A DNA stretch of 15,434 nt from an uncultured Oscillospiraceae bacterium (GCA_900763705.1 CAAFLG010000054.1:1-15434); one strand, 5' to 3'; positions 1 through 7,542 are shown, numbered from the stretch's first letter. The notes: generated from the sequence alone by a model not told the origin. Program-made: numbers and translations.

Positions 1-236
1 GACCCGCTACGCGAAAAAAGAGACGGCCCCCGCGCACACATGAGGCTCTTAGGCTTAAAAAGTAGCAAAACAAGTCTCTTTCAGGAAGAAAAATGCAAGT
101 TTCACCTTTTGAAAATTCATTTATTCCATTTTCATTATGTCAACCAGTTTTTTCAGATTTTGTTGGCAAAGAAGACAAAAAACGCCATTCTATTTTGCTT
201 TTTCCGTCAGAACGGCAAGCAGCAAGCAAGCAGCGC
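1..236. other. Intergenic stretch downstream of uvrC; no supported gene
   Basis: This stretch is visibly more AT-rich than the neighbouring uvrC gene and contains no ORF with recognisable content. A minus-strand ATG at 41 opens a frame running off the left edge (13 codons visible, MCARGPSLFSRSG), but it lacks a good ribosome site and I do not recognise it. On the minus strand there is a TTGACA at 138-143 with no good -10 at the usual distance; the bases just after it form TGACATAAT, which resembles an extended -10. This may be weak promoter DNA for a gene beyond the left edge. A short dyad CCGT-CAGA-ACGG sits at 204-215 but has no U-run, so I do not call a uvrC terminator. Confidence 0.4.
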
Positions 237-2075
237 TCAGCCCTCTTCCCCGTTCGTTTCGCCGTGAAAATGAAGGTAAACGGCTGCCGCAGCGTCTTTT
301 GGCAGCACACGTTCCAGGCTCGAAATGTCCGCCTCCCGGATCGCCTTGACGCTCTTGAACGTTTTGAGCAGCGCCTGCGCGCGCACCTTGCCGATGCCGG
401 AGATGCCGTCGAGCGCCGAGCGCGTGGAAGAGCGCGTGTGGCTCTCGTGGTGGAAGGTGATGGCAAAGCGGTGCGTTTCCTCCTGGATCTGGCCGATCAG
501 GGCGAAGACGTTCGGTGCGGCGTGCAGGTCGATCTCGCGGCCCTCCGCCGTGACGAGCGCGCGCGTGCGGTGGCGGTCGTCCTTGACCATGCCGAAGATG
601 GGGATGCGCACTTTCATCTTGGCGCACACCCGCTCGGCGACGAGCGCGTGCGTCACGCCGCCGTCGATGAGCATGACGTCCGGCAGGGGGCTGAACTTCT
701 CATCGCCGTCCAGATAGCGCCGGATGCGGCGCGTGAGCACCTCCTCCATGGACGCGTAGTCGTCCGGGTGGGCCGACAGGCTCTTGATCTTGAATCTCCG
801 GTAGGCGCTCTTTTTGGGCTTCGCCCCCTCGTAGACGACCATCGAGGCGACGATGTCGCTCGCGCCGGTGTTGGAAATATCGTAGGACTCCATGCGCTTC
901 GGTGCCTCCGAAAGCGAGAGCATCCCCGCAAGCTGGGAAAGCGTGCGGTCCTCGCGCTCCTGCGCGGTCGTCACGCGCTCCACATCCTCGCGCGCGTTGC
1001 GCTGCGCCATGGCAAGGAGCTCCGCCTTCTCGCCGCGCTGGGGCACATGAAGCGTCACCTTGCGTCCCGCGCGCTGCGTGAGCACCTGCGCAAGCTCGTC
1101 CGCACCCTCGATCTCGTGCGGCAAAAGGATCTCGCGCGGCAGGACGCTCTTATTGAGGTAATACTGCGGCAGCAGCGCCGAGAGGATGTCCCCCTCGCTC
1201 TCATCCTGCGGCGCGGCGAAGAGGTTGAGATCGCGTCCCGTTACGCTGCCGTCCTCGATATGCAGCACGGCGCTGCCGCACTTGAGCGCGCCGCGGTAGA
1301 CGCCCCAGATATCGGTATCCTCACAGATGCCGGCGATGACCTTCTGCCGCTTGCCCAGAAGCTCAATGGCACGGATGCGGTCGCGCAGCGCCGCCGCCTG
1401 CTCAAAGTGCAGCGCCTCGGCCTCCTGCTCCATCTCCTCGCGCAGCGCGCGCGTGAGGCGGCGGTAATGGCCGTCCAGCAGTTCCTCGGCCTGCGCGATG
1501 CGGCGCAGATACTCTTCTTCATCCGGCGTGCCGCGGCAAAATGCGTCGCAGCGGCCCATGTGATGGTTGAGGCAGGGACGCTCTTTCCCAATATCGCGCG
1601 GGAACTTCCGTGTACAGGTCGGCAGACGGAAGGCCGCGCAGACCGCGTCGATGGCCGCGCGCGTCTCGCTGCGCCCGCCGAAGGGGCCAAAATAGCGCGC
1701 GCCGTCGTCCGCGGGCTTTCCCACCATCGTAAAGCGCGGGTAGCGCTCCGTGCCGAGGCGCACAAAGGGATAGCCCTTGTCATCCTTCAAAAGAATATTG
1801 TAGCGCGGCATATGCTGCTTGATGAGCGAGTTTTCAAGAATCAGCGCCTCGAACTCGCTTGTGACAAAGATGGTGTCAAAGTGGTCCACCTGCGCGACCA
1901 TGCGGCGCGTTTTTTCGTTGTGGGAGGAACCCTCCTGAAAATACTGACTGACGCGGTTTTTGAGTTTTTTCGCCTTGCCGACGTAGATGACCTCGCCGCT
2001 TTTGTCCATCATCAGGTAAACGCCCGGTGCAAGCGGCAGGTCGTTCGCCTTGTCGAGCAGTTCCTGCTTGGTCAT
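237..2075 (-). CDS. uvrC: UvrABC system protein C (excinuclease subunit)
   Basis: UvrC makes both incisions around a DNA lesion in nucleotide excision repair after UvrA/UvrB loading. The 612-residue product has the full family layout. The N-terminal GIY-YIG nuclease appears as GVY at 18-20, YVG at 31-33, Arg41 and Glu81 (LILENSLIK). Four cysteines at 154, 168, 176 and 180 match the spacing of the Fe-S ligands reported for E. coli UvrC. A UVR domain (UvrB contact) lies at about 205-240. The C-terminal RNase H-like nuclease has YDIS (Asp399), LIDGG (Asp471) and FHHESH (about 541-546), followed by helix-hairpin-helix repeats from about 554. The start is supported by AGGAGG seven bases upstream of ATG. 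It appears to be a single-gene unit: ptsH upstream ends in a terminator. Length is normal and no key residue is missing. Confidence 0.97.
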   Translation of the reverse strand: MTKQELLDKANDLPLAPGVYLMMDKSGEVIYVGKAKKLKNRVSQYFQEGSSHNEKTRRMVAQVDHFDTIFVTSEFEALILENSLIKQHMPRYNILLKDDKGYPFVRLGTERYPRFTMVGKPADDGARYFGPFGGRSETRAAIDAVCAAFRLPTCTRKFPRDIGKERPCLNHHMGRCDAFCRGTPDEEEYLRRIAQAEELLDGHYRRLTRALREEMEQEAEALHFEQAAALRDRIRAIELLGKRQKVIAGICEDTDIWGVYRGALKCGSAVLHIEDGSVTGRDLNLFAAPQDESEGDILSALLPQYYLNKSVLPREILLPHEIEGADELAQVLTQRAGRKVTLHVPQRGEKAELLAMAQRNAREDVERVTTAQEREDRTLSQLAGMLSLSEAPKRMESYDISNTGASDIVASMVVYEGAKPKKSAYRRFKIKSLSAHPDDYASMEEVLTRRIRRYLDGDEKFSPLPDVMLIDGGVTHALVAERVCAKMKVRIPIFGMVKDDRHRTRALVTAEGREIDLHAAPNVFALIGQIQEETHRFAITFHHESHTRSSTRSALDGISGIGKVRAQALLKTFKSVKAIREADISSLERVLPKDAAAAVYLHFHGETNGEEG

Positions 2076-2107
2076 GTCCGTCCCTCCTTTCCTGTTGTCT
2101 GCGGTCT

Positions 2108-2136
2108 ATGATACTATATAATATATAGTGTCGAAA
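2108..2136 (-). promoter_or_regulatory. Putative uvrC promoter with a 17-base palindrome
   Basis: On the minus strand, TTTCGA (2131-2136) and TATCAT (2108-2113) are 17 bases apart and could be a weak -35/-10 pair for uvrC. Nearly all of the spacer is a perfect palindrome: on the plus strand ACTATATA-A-TATATAGT at 2113-2129. It lies between the ptsH terminator and the uvrC ribosome site, where an operator could sit. The hexamer matches are modest (3/6 and 5/6), and AT-rich DNA makes palindromes more likely by chance. It does not match the Firmicutes LexA box (CGAAC-N4-GTTCG). Confidence 0.35.
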
Positions 2137-2152
2137 CCGGTATGAAAGATGG

Positions 2153-2183
2153 AAAAAGGCGGCTTCTTTGCGAAGCCGCCTTT
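2153..2183 (-). terminator. Rho-independent terminator of ptsH
   Basis: Read on the minus strand, 12-base arms AAAGGCGGCTTC (2172-2183) and GAAGCCGCCTTT (2155-2166) flank the loop GCAAA, and the stem runs into a run of five U at 2153-2157. It begins about 12 bases after the ptsH stop codon and separates ptsH from uvrC. Confidence 0.93.
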
Positions 2184-2195
2184 CCTGTTTGTCTT

Positions 2196-2459
2196 TTATT
2201 CGCCGAAATTGCTGGAAACCAGCTCGCACAGAGCGGTCACGGCTTCCTTTTCGTCCGCGCCGTCGGCCAGCAGCGTGATGGTCGTGCCCTTCACGATCCC
2301 GAGGGACAGCACGCCCAGCAGGCTCTTGGCGTTCACACGGCGCTCGTCCTTCTCCAGCCAGATGCCGCTCTTGAACTCGTTGGCTTTCTGAATGAAGAAC
2401 GTGGCGGGACGTGCGTGCAGGCCTACCTCATTGTTGATCGTAACATTCTGAGTATACAT
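2196..2459 (-). CDS. ptsH: HPr, phosphocarrier protein of the sugar phosphotransferase system
   Basis: HPr passes phosphate from Enzyme I to sugar-specific EIIA domains in the cytoplasm. In low-GC Gram-positive bacteria it is also phosphorylated on Ser46 by HPr kinase and then acts as CcpA co-repressor. The 87-residue product has the active-site motif GLHARPA with His15 and the regulatory site AKSLLG with Ser46, followed by the typical SLGIVKGT. Presence of His15 argues against the paralogue Crh, which lacks it. The frame is open 22 codons further upstream, but ATG at 2459 is right: GGAGAGGGAG precedes it closely and it gives the exact family length. It has its own promoter and terminator, so it is a single-gene transcript. 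No Enzyme I gene (ptsI) is adjacent. Confidence 0.96.
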   Translation of the reverse strand: MYTQNVTINNEVGLHARPATFFIQKANEFKSGIWLEKDERRVNAKSLLGVLSLGIVKGTTITLLADGADEKEAVTALCELVSSNFGE

Positions 2460-2502
2460 CGTTACTTTCTCCCTCTCCAAAAAATCTTTCGGACTATACC
2501 AT

Positions 2503-2532
2503 ATCATATACCATTGCCCCGCCATTCGTCAA
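2503..2532 (-). promoter_or_regulatory. Sigma-A promoter of ptsH with a tandem ATGGTATA repeat
   Basis: On the minus strand TTGACG (2527-2532) is followed after 18 bases by TATGAT (2503-2508), each 5/6 to consensus. This leaves a 5' leader of under 45 bases before the ptsH ATG. The octamer ATGGTATA occurs twice around the -10 (minus strand; plus coordinates 2507-2514 and 2495-2502), exactly 12 bases apart. A small dyad CGCGA-AATG-TCGCG lies just upstream at 2543-2556. Confidence 0.6.
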
Positions 2533-2600
2533 TGTCATTTTTCGCGAAATGTCGCGGATTTGGCAATAAACACAGACAAAACGCTTTCCCGGGCGGTTGT

Positions 2601-4982
2601 TTACTTCAACTCGACCACAGTTACGCCCGACTCGCCCTCGCCGTAGTTGCCGAGGCGGAAGCTTTTCACGGCCTTGTTGTGCCGGAGAGAAGCGTGCACC
2701 GCCTTGCGCAGCGCGCCCGTTCCCTTGCCGTGGATGATGGTCACCGTTTCAAGGTGGGCCATCACGGCAGCGTCGATGTAGTTATCGAGCACGCTCTCAG
2801 CCTCCAGCGTTTCCATGCCGCGGATATCAAGCTCGCGCGCCGCGCTCGCCGTGCGCAGGATGCGCTGCGAGGGAGCAAACTGCGGCTGCTTCTTCGCCGT
2901 TGCCGCGCGCTCGGCCTCTTCGATGAGGCGCACCTCATCTGCTTTGACCTTCATCTGCAAAACGCCCGCCTTGAGCGTCAGGCTGTCACCCTTGACGGCC
3001 ATGACCTCGGCCTGACGCTTCGTGCCGGGGATCTCGACAAGATCGCCGACCTGAATGGGGCGCGAGGGCTTGGGGATGGGCTCGGCGCTCTCGTCGCGCA
3101 CTCCCACGGCGTCGCGCGCCTGCTTGATGTTGTGCATGATCTCGGCGCGCTGGGCGTTCATCTGCTGGGCGTCGAGCTTTTTCTGCTGCTTGCGCAGCGC
3201 GTCCAGCTCGCGGAAGGTCTCGTCCGCGGCGGACTTTGCCTCGGCAAGCAGGCGCTTGGCCTCGGCTTCACCTCGGCTGCGGGCGTTCTCCTTCGCCTTT
3301 TCCATCTGCGTGCGGAATTCGCGCGCCTTTCGCGCGTCCTCCTCGCGCTGGGCATAGAGGCGGTCGACCTCCGCCTTTTCCTTTTCGAGCTGCTGGCGCT
3401 TCTGCTCCAGCTGCGTCAGCACGTCCTCAAAGCGCAGGCTCTCGCTGTCCATCTGCGCCTTGGCCTTTTCAATGACGCTCTCGGCAAGGCCGAGGCGCTT
3501 GGAGATGGCAAAGGCGTTCGACTTGCCTGGGATGCCGATGAGCAGCTTATAGGTCGGGCAGAGGGTCTCCACGTCGAATTCACAGCTGGCGTTCTCCACG
3601 CCTGCGCTCGTCATGGCGTAGGTCTTGAGTTCAGCGTAGTGCGTCGTCGCGGCGATCTTCGCGCCACAGCTACGCGCCTGCTCGATGACGGCGATGGCGA
3701 GCGCCGCGCCCTCGACCGGGTCGGTGCCCGCGCCCAGCTCATCAAAGAGGATCAGGCTGTGGTCGTTCGCCTCGTCGAGTATCTGCACAATGTTCTTCAT
3801 ATGCGCCGAGAAGGTCGACAGGCTCTGCTCGATGCTCTGCTCATCGCCGATGTCGGCAAGGACAGCCGTGAAAACGCTCACGGCGCTGCGGTCGTCGCAG
3901 GGGATGTGCAGCCCGCACTGCGCCATCAGGCAGAGAAGGCCCAGCGTTTTGAGGCTCACCGTCTTACCGCCGGTGTTGGGGCCGGTGATGACGAGCGTAT
4001 CGAAGCTGCGGCCCAGCTCAATGTCGATGGGCACGGCCTTCGCCGGGTCGAGCAGCGGGTGGCGCGCATGGCGCAGGTAAACGCTGCCGTCCTTTTTGAT
4101 CTCCGGGCGCATGGCGTTCATCTCGTAGCTCAGCTCGCCGCGCGCGAAGATGAGGTCAAGGTGCACAAGGATGTCATAGTCCCACAGGATATCGCGGCTG
4201 AAGCTCGCCGCCTCGCCGGAGAGGGCGTAGAGGATGCGGTCGATCTCCTTTTCCTCCTTTGCCTCCAGCTCCTTGAGCTCGTTGTTGGCCTGCACCACGC
4301 CCATCGGCTCGACGAAGATCGTCGCGCCGCTCGAGGACGTGTCGTGCACGAGTCCCGGCAGCTCCGCGCGGCATTCGGCTTTCACCGGCACGACGAAGCG
4401 CCCGCCGCGCTGCGTGATGAGCGCATCCTGCAAGACGTTGCGGTAGCTCGGCGAAGAAATAATGCGCTGCAGGATCTGGCGGCCTCTGGCCGCCGCCGCG
4501 CGCTTGTGGCGGCGGATCTCAGCAAGCTCCGGCGAGGCATTGTCCGCGATCTCGTTCTCGTCGAGGATGGCGGTCGTAATCTTTTCCTCCAAAAAGCGGT
4601 TGGGATGCAGCGAGAGGAACAGCTTGTCGATGACCGTTCCCTCTTCATCCTCGCGGTAATAGTCCTTCACGCGGCGCACGTTCGTCAGGAGCGCCGCAAT
4701 GTCCAAAAGCTCGCGCGTGTTGAGCATACCGTCGCGCTCGGCGCGCCCCAGCGCCTCCGCCACGGGTCTCACGCCGCCGAACGACGGGCTGCCGCGCAGG
4801 GCGATCATCTTGCGCGCAGCGTCGGTCTCGTCGAGCAGGCGGTTCACCTCGCCAAAGTCGTCCGAGGGCGTGAGCCGCCGCGCGCGGGCCTTGGCGTCGG
4901 CGCTCACGGCATGGCGCTCCAGCCGCTCCAGAAGGCGCGGCAGCTCCAGCACGCGAATGGATTTTTCAAACAGTTCACTCAT
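2601..4982 (-). CDS. mutS2: MutS2 family endonuclease / ATPase
   Basis: MutS2 is a MutS-related ATPase without the mismatch-recognition domain. It has been linked to suppression of recombination and, in Bacillus, to rescue of collided ribosomes. The 793-residue product shows a helical clamp region (about 1-300), the ATPase with Walker A GPNTGGKT (334-341) and Walker B LFDELGAGTDP (412-422), a THYAELK segment (447-453), a long charged coiled coil (about 505-625), a KOW-like stretch (about 640-690) and a C-terminal Smr domain with LDIRG (718-722) and HGKGTG (751-756). The Smr residues needed for nuclease activity look intact. CGGAGAAAACT before ATG supports the start. It follows recO after 54 bases and is probably the last gene of that operon. 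The ptsH promoter lies just past its stop. Confidence 0.96.
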   Translation of the reverse strand: MSELFEKSIRVLELPRLLERLERHAVSADAKARARRLTPSDDFGEVNRLLDETDAARKMIALRGSPSFGGVRPVAEALGRAERDGMLNTRELLDIAALLTNVRRVKDYYREDEEGTVIDKLFLSLHPNRFLEEKITTAILDENEIADNASPELAEIRRHKRAAAARGRQILQRIISSPSYRNVLQDALITQRGGRFVVPVKAECRAELPGLVHDTSSSGATIFVEPMGVVQANNELKELEAKEEKEIDRILYALSGEAASFSRDILWDYDILVHLDLIFARGELSYEMNAMRPEIKKDGSVYLRHARHPLLDPAKAVPIDIELGRSFDTLVITGPNTGGKTVSLKTLGLLCLMAQCGLHIPCDDRSAVSVFTAVLADIGDEQSIEQSLSTFSAHMKNIVQILDEANDHSLILFDELGAGTDPVEGAALAIAVIEQARSCGAKIAATTHYAELKTYAMTSAGVENASCEFDVETLCPTYKLLIGIPGKSNAFAISKRLGLAESVIEKAKAQMDSESLRFEDVLTQLEQKRQQLEKEKAEVDRLYAQREEDARKAREFRTQMEKAKENARSRGEAEAKRLLAEAKSAADETFRELDALRKQQKKLDAQQMNAQRAEIMHNIKQARDAVGVRDESAEPIPKPSRPIQVGDLVEIPGTKRQAEVMAVKGDSLTLKAGVLQMKVKADEVRLIEEAERAATAKKQPQFAPSQRILRTASAARELDIRGMETLEAESVLDNYIDAAVMAHLETVTIIHGKGTGALRKAVHASLRHNKAVKSFRLGNYGEGESGVTVVELK

Positions 4983-5036
4983 AGTTTTCTCCGAAAATTC
5001 GATTCCGATTCGTAATGTTTTCGACAGATTATACGT

Positions 5037-5792
5037 TTAGTTGACAGTTTTGATGCTTTTATAGAAGTCCAGCGTCTTGAACCGCCGGTCAAGCTGCACC
5101 TGCGCAAAGGCCTCACAGGCGGCGGCAAAGCGCTGTTCCGTCTCCCCCGAGAGGGAAAATGAGAGCATCCGCTTCGGCTCTGCAAAGAGCACATGGCGCA
5201 TCGCGGCGAACGATCCCGCGTCCAGCGGCAGAAGGCCGCCCCCGCTGTGGCCCGCGCACTCCCTGCACAGCAGCACCCCCTGCTGCGCGTCGAACACCGG
5301 CGCTTTCGGGTTGTGCGTGCCGCAGACGGCGCAGCCGTCGAGCAGCGGCTCGTAGCCCGAGAGCGCAAGGAGCTTGAGTTCAAAGGCCGCCTTCACGATG
5401 CTCTGCGGCTTATCGAGCGTGTCGAGCGCATAGAGGGAATTGAGCAGCAGCGACAGGATCTCCGGCGCAGGCTCGTCCTCCGCCGTGACGCACTCGGTCA
5501 TCTCGGCAAAATACGATGCGAGCGACAAAAGCTCAATGTCCTGCCGCAATCCTGCAAAGAGCGAGATCGTCGACGCCTCGTCGAGGTAGTACCAACTGCC
5601 GCGCTGATAGAGCGTCAGCTCGGAGAAGGCCAGCAGCTCGCAGCTTGCCGTGATGCGGCTTCCCTTGCGCCGCGCGCCGCGCGCGACGACCGCGATCCGC
5701 CCGAGGGTGTCTGTCAGGATGTTGAGTATGTAGTCGGCCTCCTTCGTCGCCGTTGCGCGAAGGACGATGCCCTTTGTGACGATTTTTTCCAT
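5037..5792 (-). CDS. recO: DNA repair protein RecO
   Basis: RecO works with RecR and RecF to load RecA onto SSB-coated single-stranded DNA. The 251-residue product starts MEKIVTKGIVLRATATKEAD, the standard RecO N-terminus leading into an OB fold (about 1-80). A zinc-finger pattern CxxC...CxxC is present (Cys154, Cys157, Cys176, Cys179) as in Firmicutes RecO, followed by a helical C-terminal region. The frame is open to an upstream ATG at 5867 that overlaps the stop of the preceding small gene as ATGA, with AAGGA one base before it. That form would add 25 residues without family similarity, so I prefer 5792, even though its AGGA site is rather far away (about 14 bases). It lies in the order era, yqzL-like, recO, mutS2. 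Confidence 0.93.
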   Translation of the reverse strand: MEKIVTKGIVLRATATKEADYILNILTDTLGRIAVVARGARRKGSRITASCELLAFSELTLYQRGSWYYLDEASTISLFAGLRQDIELLSLASYFAEMTECVTAEDEPAPEILSLLLNSLYALDTLDKPQSIVKAAFELKLLALSGYEPLLDGCAVCGTHNPKAPVFDAQQGVLLCRECAGHSGGGLLPLDAGSFAAMRHVLFAEPKRMLSFSLSGETEQRFAAACEAFAQVQLDRRFKTLDFYKSIKTVN

Positions 5793-5863
5793 GGCGGCGC
5801 AGCACGTCCTTTCTCTGCTCGCGGCGGCGCGAAGCGCTGCTCCCCTCACGCGGGGAACAGCGT

Positions 5864-5953
5864 TCATTCCTTGCAGGACCGTCTTTCCACCGCCATGAGA
5901 TAAAATAGCGGCTGCCCGGTCTGCATGAAAAGCGCCAGATATCCTTCTTCCAC
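5864..5953 (-). CDS. yqzL: YqzL-like micro-protein between era and recO
   Basis: This is a 29-residue ORF starting with GTG: MEEGYLALFMQTG, then QPLFYLMAVERRSCKE. B. subtilis has the tiny gene yqzL at this place between era and recO. From memory its product begins with about 13 residues ending FSQTG, followed by a YLLFK-type segment, and the ORF here aligns without gaps: FMQTG at 9-13 and FYLMA at 17-21. The GTG is preceded by GAGGTGAGG; an in-frame ATG at 5971 (MYEVRAV...) would add six residues but has a poorer ribosome site. The family's function is unknown to me. Its stop overlaps the upstream alternative ATG of recO. It is shorter than the Bacillus protein, lacking the acidic tail. The assignment rests on position and a short motif, so it is moderately sure. 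Confidence 0.6.
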   Translation of the reverse strand: MEEGYLALFMQTGQPLFYLMAVERRSCKE

Positions 5954-6012
5954 TGCCCTCACCTCATACATAGCATGAGGAAAGACGCCGGCAATATGGC
6001 TGGGAAATTTTT

Positions 6013-6909
6013 TTACTGCTCGTTGTAGCCGAAGCTTCTGATATAGTTCATATTGTCGCGCCAGTTTTCCTTGACCTTGACCCAGGTTTCAAGGTAGACC
6101 TTCGTGCCCATGAAGCGCTCGATGTCCTGACGTGCCTCGGTCGAGATCTTCTTGAGCATCGCACCGTTTTTGCCGATGATGATGCCCTTGTGACTCGCCT
6201 TTTCGCAGTAGATGGTCGCGTCGACCTCGATGACCTCGTCATCGCGCTCGATGAAGCGCGTGATCTCGACCGCCGTGCCGTGCGGGATCTCTTTATCCAA
6301 GTTGCGCAGCAGCTTTTCGCGCACGATCTCGCCAACGACCTGGCGGTCGGGCTGGTCGGTCGTCATGCCGTCGGGGAAGAGCTGGGGACCTTCGGCGGCG
6401 TACTTTGAAAGCTCGCTCATCAGCTCTTCCAGCCCCTCGTGCGTGCGTGCGGAGATGGGGATGATGGCATCGAAGGGATAGGCCTCGCTGTACGCCGCGA
6501 TGACGGCGAGCAGGTCGTCCTTGCGCTCGATGGTGTCGATCTTGTTGATGCACAAAATCGCCGGCAGGTGAGAAGCCTTGATCTTTTCAATGAGCTCCGA
6601 TTCAGGAATACCGACGTGCGGCACAGGCTCGACGAGCAGCAGCACCGCGTCCACGTCCGCGATCGACTCGCGCGTGACCTTCACCATATAGTCGCCAAGG
6701 CGGTTGCGCGCCTTGTGGAAGCCCGGCGTATCGAGCAGCACATACTGGGTGTCGCCGCGGTTCACCACGCCGTAGATGCGGTTGCGCGTGGTCTGGGGCT
6801 TGTTGGAGACGATGGCGATCTTCTCGCCCACAAGGGCGTTGGTCAGGCTGGACTTGCCGACGTTCGGCCGTCCGCAGACGGTGATCATAGCGGTCTTCGT
6901 TTTGTTCAT
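6013..6909 (-). CDS. era: GTPase Era, 16S rRNA maturation factor
   Basis: Era is an essential GTPase that binds the 3' end of 16S rRNA and helps mature the 30S subunit. The 298-residue product has all GTPase motifs: G1 GRPNVGKS (13-20), the switch PQTTRNRIYG (38-47), G3 DTPG (60-63), G4 NKID (122-125) and G5 SAR (153-155). A C-terminal KH domain carries GIIIGKNG (242-249). The length is the usual one. GAGG ten bases upstream supports the ATG at 6909. The yqzL-like gene and recO follow at short spacing. Upstream lies a 677-base hairpin-rich spacer with no gene, so era probably has its own promoter or depends on read-through from ybeY. I could not place a convincing promoter. Era and YbeY both act on the 16S 3' end, which fits their shared cluster. 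Confidence 0.97.
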   Translation of the reverse strand: MNKTKTAMITVCGRPNVGKSSLTNALVGEKIAIVSNKPQTTRNRIYGVVNRGDTQYVLLDTPGFHKARNRLGDYMVKVTRESIADVDAVLLLVEPVPHVGIPESELIEKIKASHLPAILCINKIDTIERKDDLLAVIAAYSEAYPFDAIIPISARTHEGLEELMSELSKYAAEGPQLFPDGMTTDQPDRQVVGEIVREKLLRNLDKEIPHGTAVEITRFIERDDEVIEVDATIYCEKASHKGIIIGKNGAMLKKISTEARQDIERFMGTKVYLETWVKVKENWRDNMNYIRSFGYNEQ

Positions 6910-6955
6910 GATAGGTGATCCTCAACTTTCTTTGTTCGTTGAACGTTTTTTATTC

Positions 6956-6973
6956 ATACAGCGAAAGCTGTAT
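6956..6973. repeat. Hairpin ATACAGC-GAAA-GCTGTAT upstream of era
   Basis: A perfect 7-base stem with a GAAA tetraloop on the plus strand. It is 46 bases upstream of the era start. On the plus strand it is followed by a T-rich tract (TTCTCTTTTT). On the minus strand it would lie in or near the era leader, followed by an A-run, so it is not a terminator for the ybeY transcript. Confidence 0.6.
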
Positions 6974-7032
6974 TCTCTTTTTGGATGCCCAAAGGGCGCG
7001 GTGTTCTGTCCCACTGCCGTGGGGACGCGGGG

Positions 7033-7072
7033 CAAAGGGGGTATTCTCTTTCCAAAGAGAATACCCCCTTTG
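7033..7072. repeat. Perfect 19-base-arm palindrome
   Basis: Arms at 7033-7051 (CAAAGGGGGTATTCTCTTT) and 7054-7072 (exact reverse complement) are separated only by CC, giving a 40-base near-perfect cruciform. The shorter word GTATTCTCTTT appears again at 6970-6980 beside the smaller hairpin. There is no U-run suitable for termination in either direction. It looks like a palindromic repeat unit, but a protein-binding or RNA-processing site is possible. Confidence 0.85.
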
Positions 7073-7089
7073 GAACCCCCAGAGAAAGG

Positions 7090-7124
7090 CGAGGGGAGAA
7101 CCCCTCGACCCCCGACATTGTCGG
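7090..7124. repeat. Two adjacent small hairpins
   Basis: CGAGGGG (7090-7096) pairs with CCCCTCG (7101-7107) over the loop AGAA. A few bases further, CCGACA (7112-7117) and TGTCGG (7119-7124) form a second dyad around a single base. Both belong to the hairpin mosaic. Confidence 0.65.
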
Positions 7125-7171
7125 TCTGGTGCTTGAATAACTACACGCGCTGCGCAATCGGGTGCGGTGTA

Positions 7172-7186
7172 CATGGCTTCGCCATG
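7172..7186. repeat. Hairpin CATGGC-TTC-GCCATG
   Basis: A perfect 6-base stem with a three-base TTC loop. The same TTC loop recurs in the hairpin at 7442-7458. Confidence 0.5.
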
Positions 7187-7388
7187 AACCCCTGCAATTC
7201 GTGACCACCCTCAACCGAGCCTTACTATCGTGAGGCGCGAGTGACGGTAGTTTGGCGGCAGACTGCGTGCGGAATACGGCATTGCTGCGCTCGCCGCATT
7301 GTGGAGACTGGCAGTAGACGGGAATTACTGCGCACTTCTACAAGGTAGGCAGAGCGGCAGCGGATAATAGGAGCAAGCCAAATCGTCT

Positions 7389-7470
7389 TGCAATGCTAAC
7401 GCGGCTCCGCCGCGCGCAGGGTAGTGCAATCGGCAAGCATTGCAGCTCTTCGAGCTGCTCGCTTGCAATG
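7389..7470. repeat. Nested inverted repeats TGCAATGCT / AGCATTGCA
   Basis: TGCAATGCT (7389-7397) is the exact reverse complement of AGCATTGCA (7436-7444). Between them is GCGGC-TCC-GCCGC (7401-7413). The right arm also faces a second partner, TTGCAATG (7463-7470), with the perfect hairpin GCAGCTC-TTC-GAGCTGC (7442-7458) inside. The two arrangements share an arm and could be alternative folds. Confidence 0.65.
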
Positions 7471-7501
7471 GGAAACGCCTTTCTTTTGGACGGTCACACC
7501 G

Positions 7502-7531
7502 CCCGTTTTCTTTCTCGGGAAAGAAAATGGG
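7502..7531. repeat. Long pyrimidine/purine hairpin
   Basis: CCC-G-TTTTCTTTC (7502-7514) pairs with GAAAGAAAA-T-GGG (7519-7531) across the loop TCGG: a 13-base stem with one G-T wobble. It is an obvious structured unit of the spacer. On the minus strand it would form in RNA read through from ybeY towards era. Confidence 0.7.
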
Positions 7532-7542
7532 GGGTGTGCTCC

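Noticed and set aside
138..143. Minus-strand TTGACA as a firm promoter for a gene beyond the left edge
   Set aside because: No good -10 at 16-18 bases (ATGAAT at 17), and the downstream gene cannot be seen.
93..2111. 672-codon open frame opposite uvrC
   Set aside because: It is the antisense shadow of uvrC, made possible by high GC and skewed codon use. The translation is low-complexity Arg/Leu/Ala/His-rich with no family pattern.
2142..5015. 957-codon open frame opposite ptsH and mutS2
   Set aside because: It spans two real genes, their intergenic promoter and a terminator, has no ribosome site, and its composition is that of an antisense shadow.
6950..7214. Short open frames on both strands in the spacer upstream of era
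   Set aside because: They run through palindromes, lack ribosome sites and show no similarity I recognise, so they are treated as compositional.
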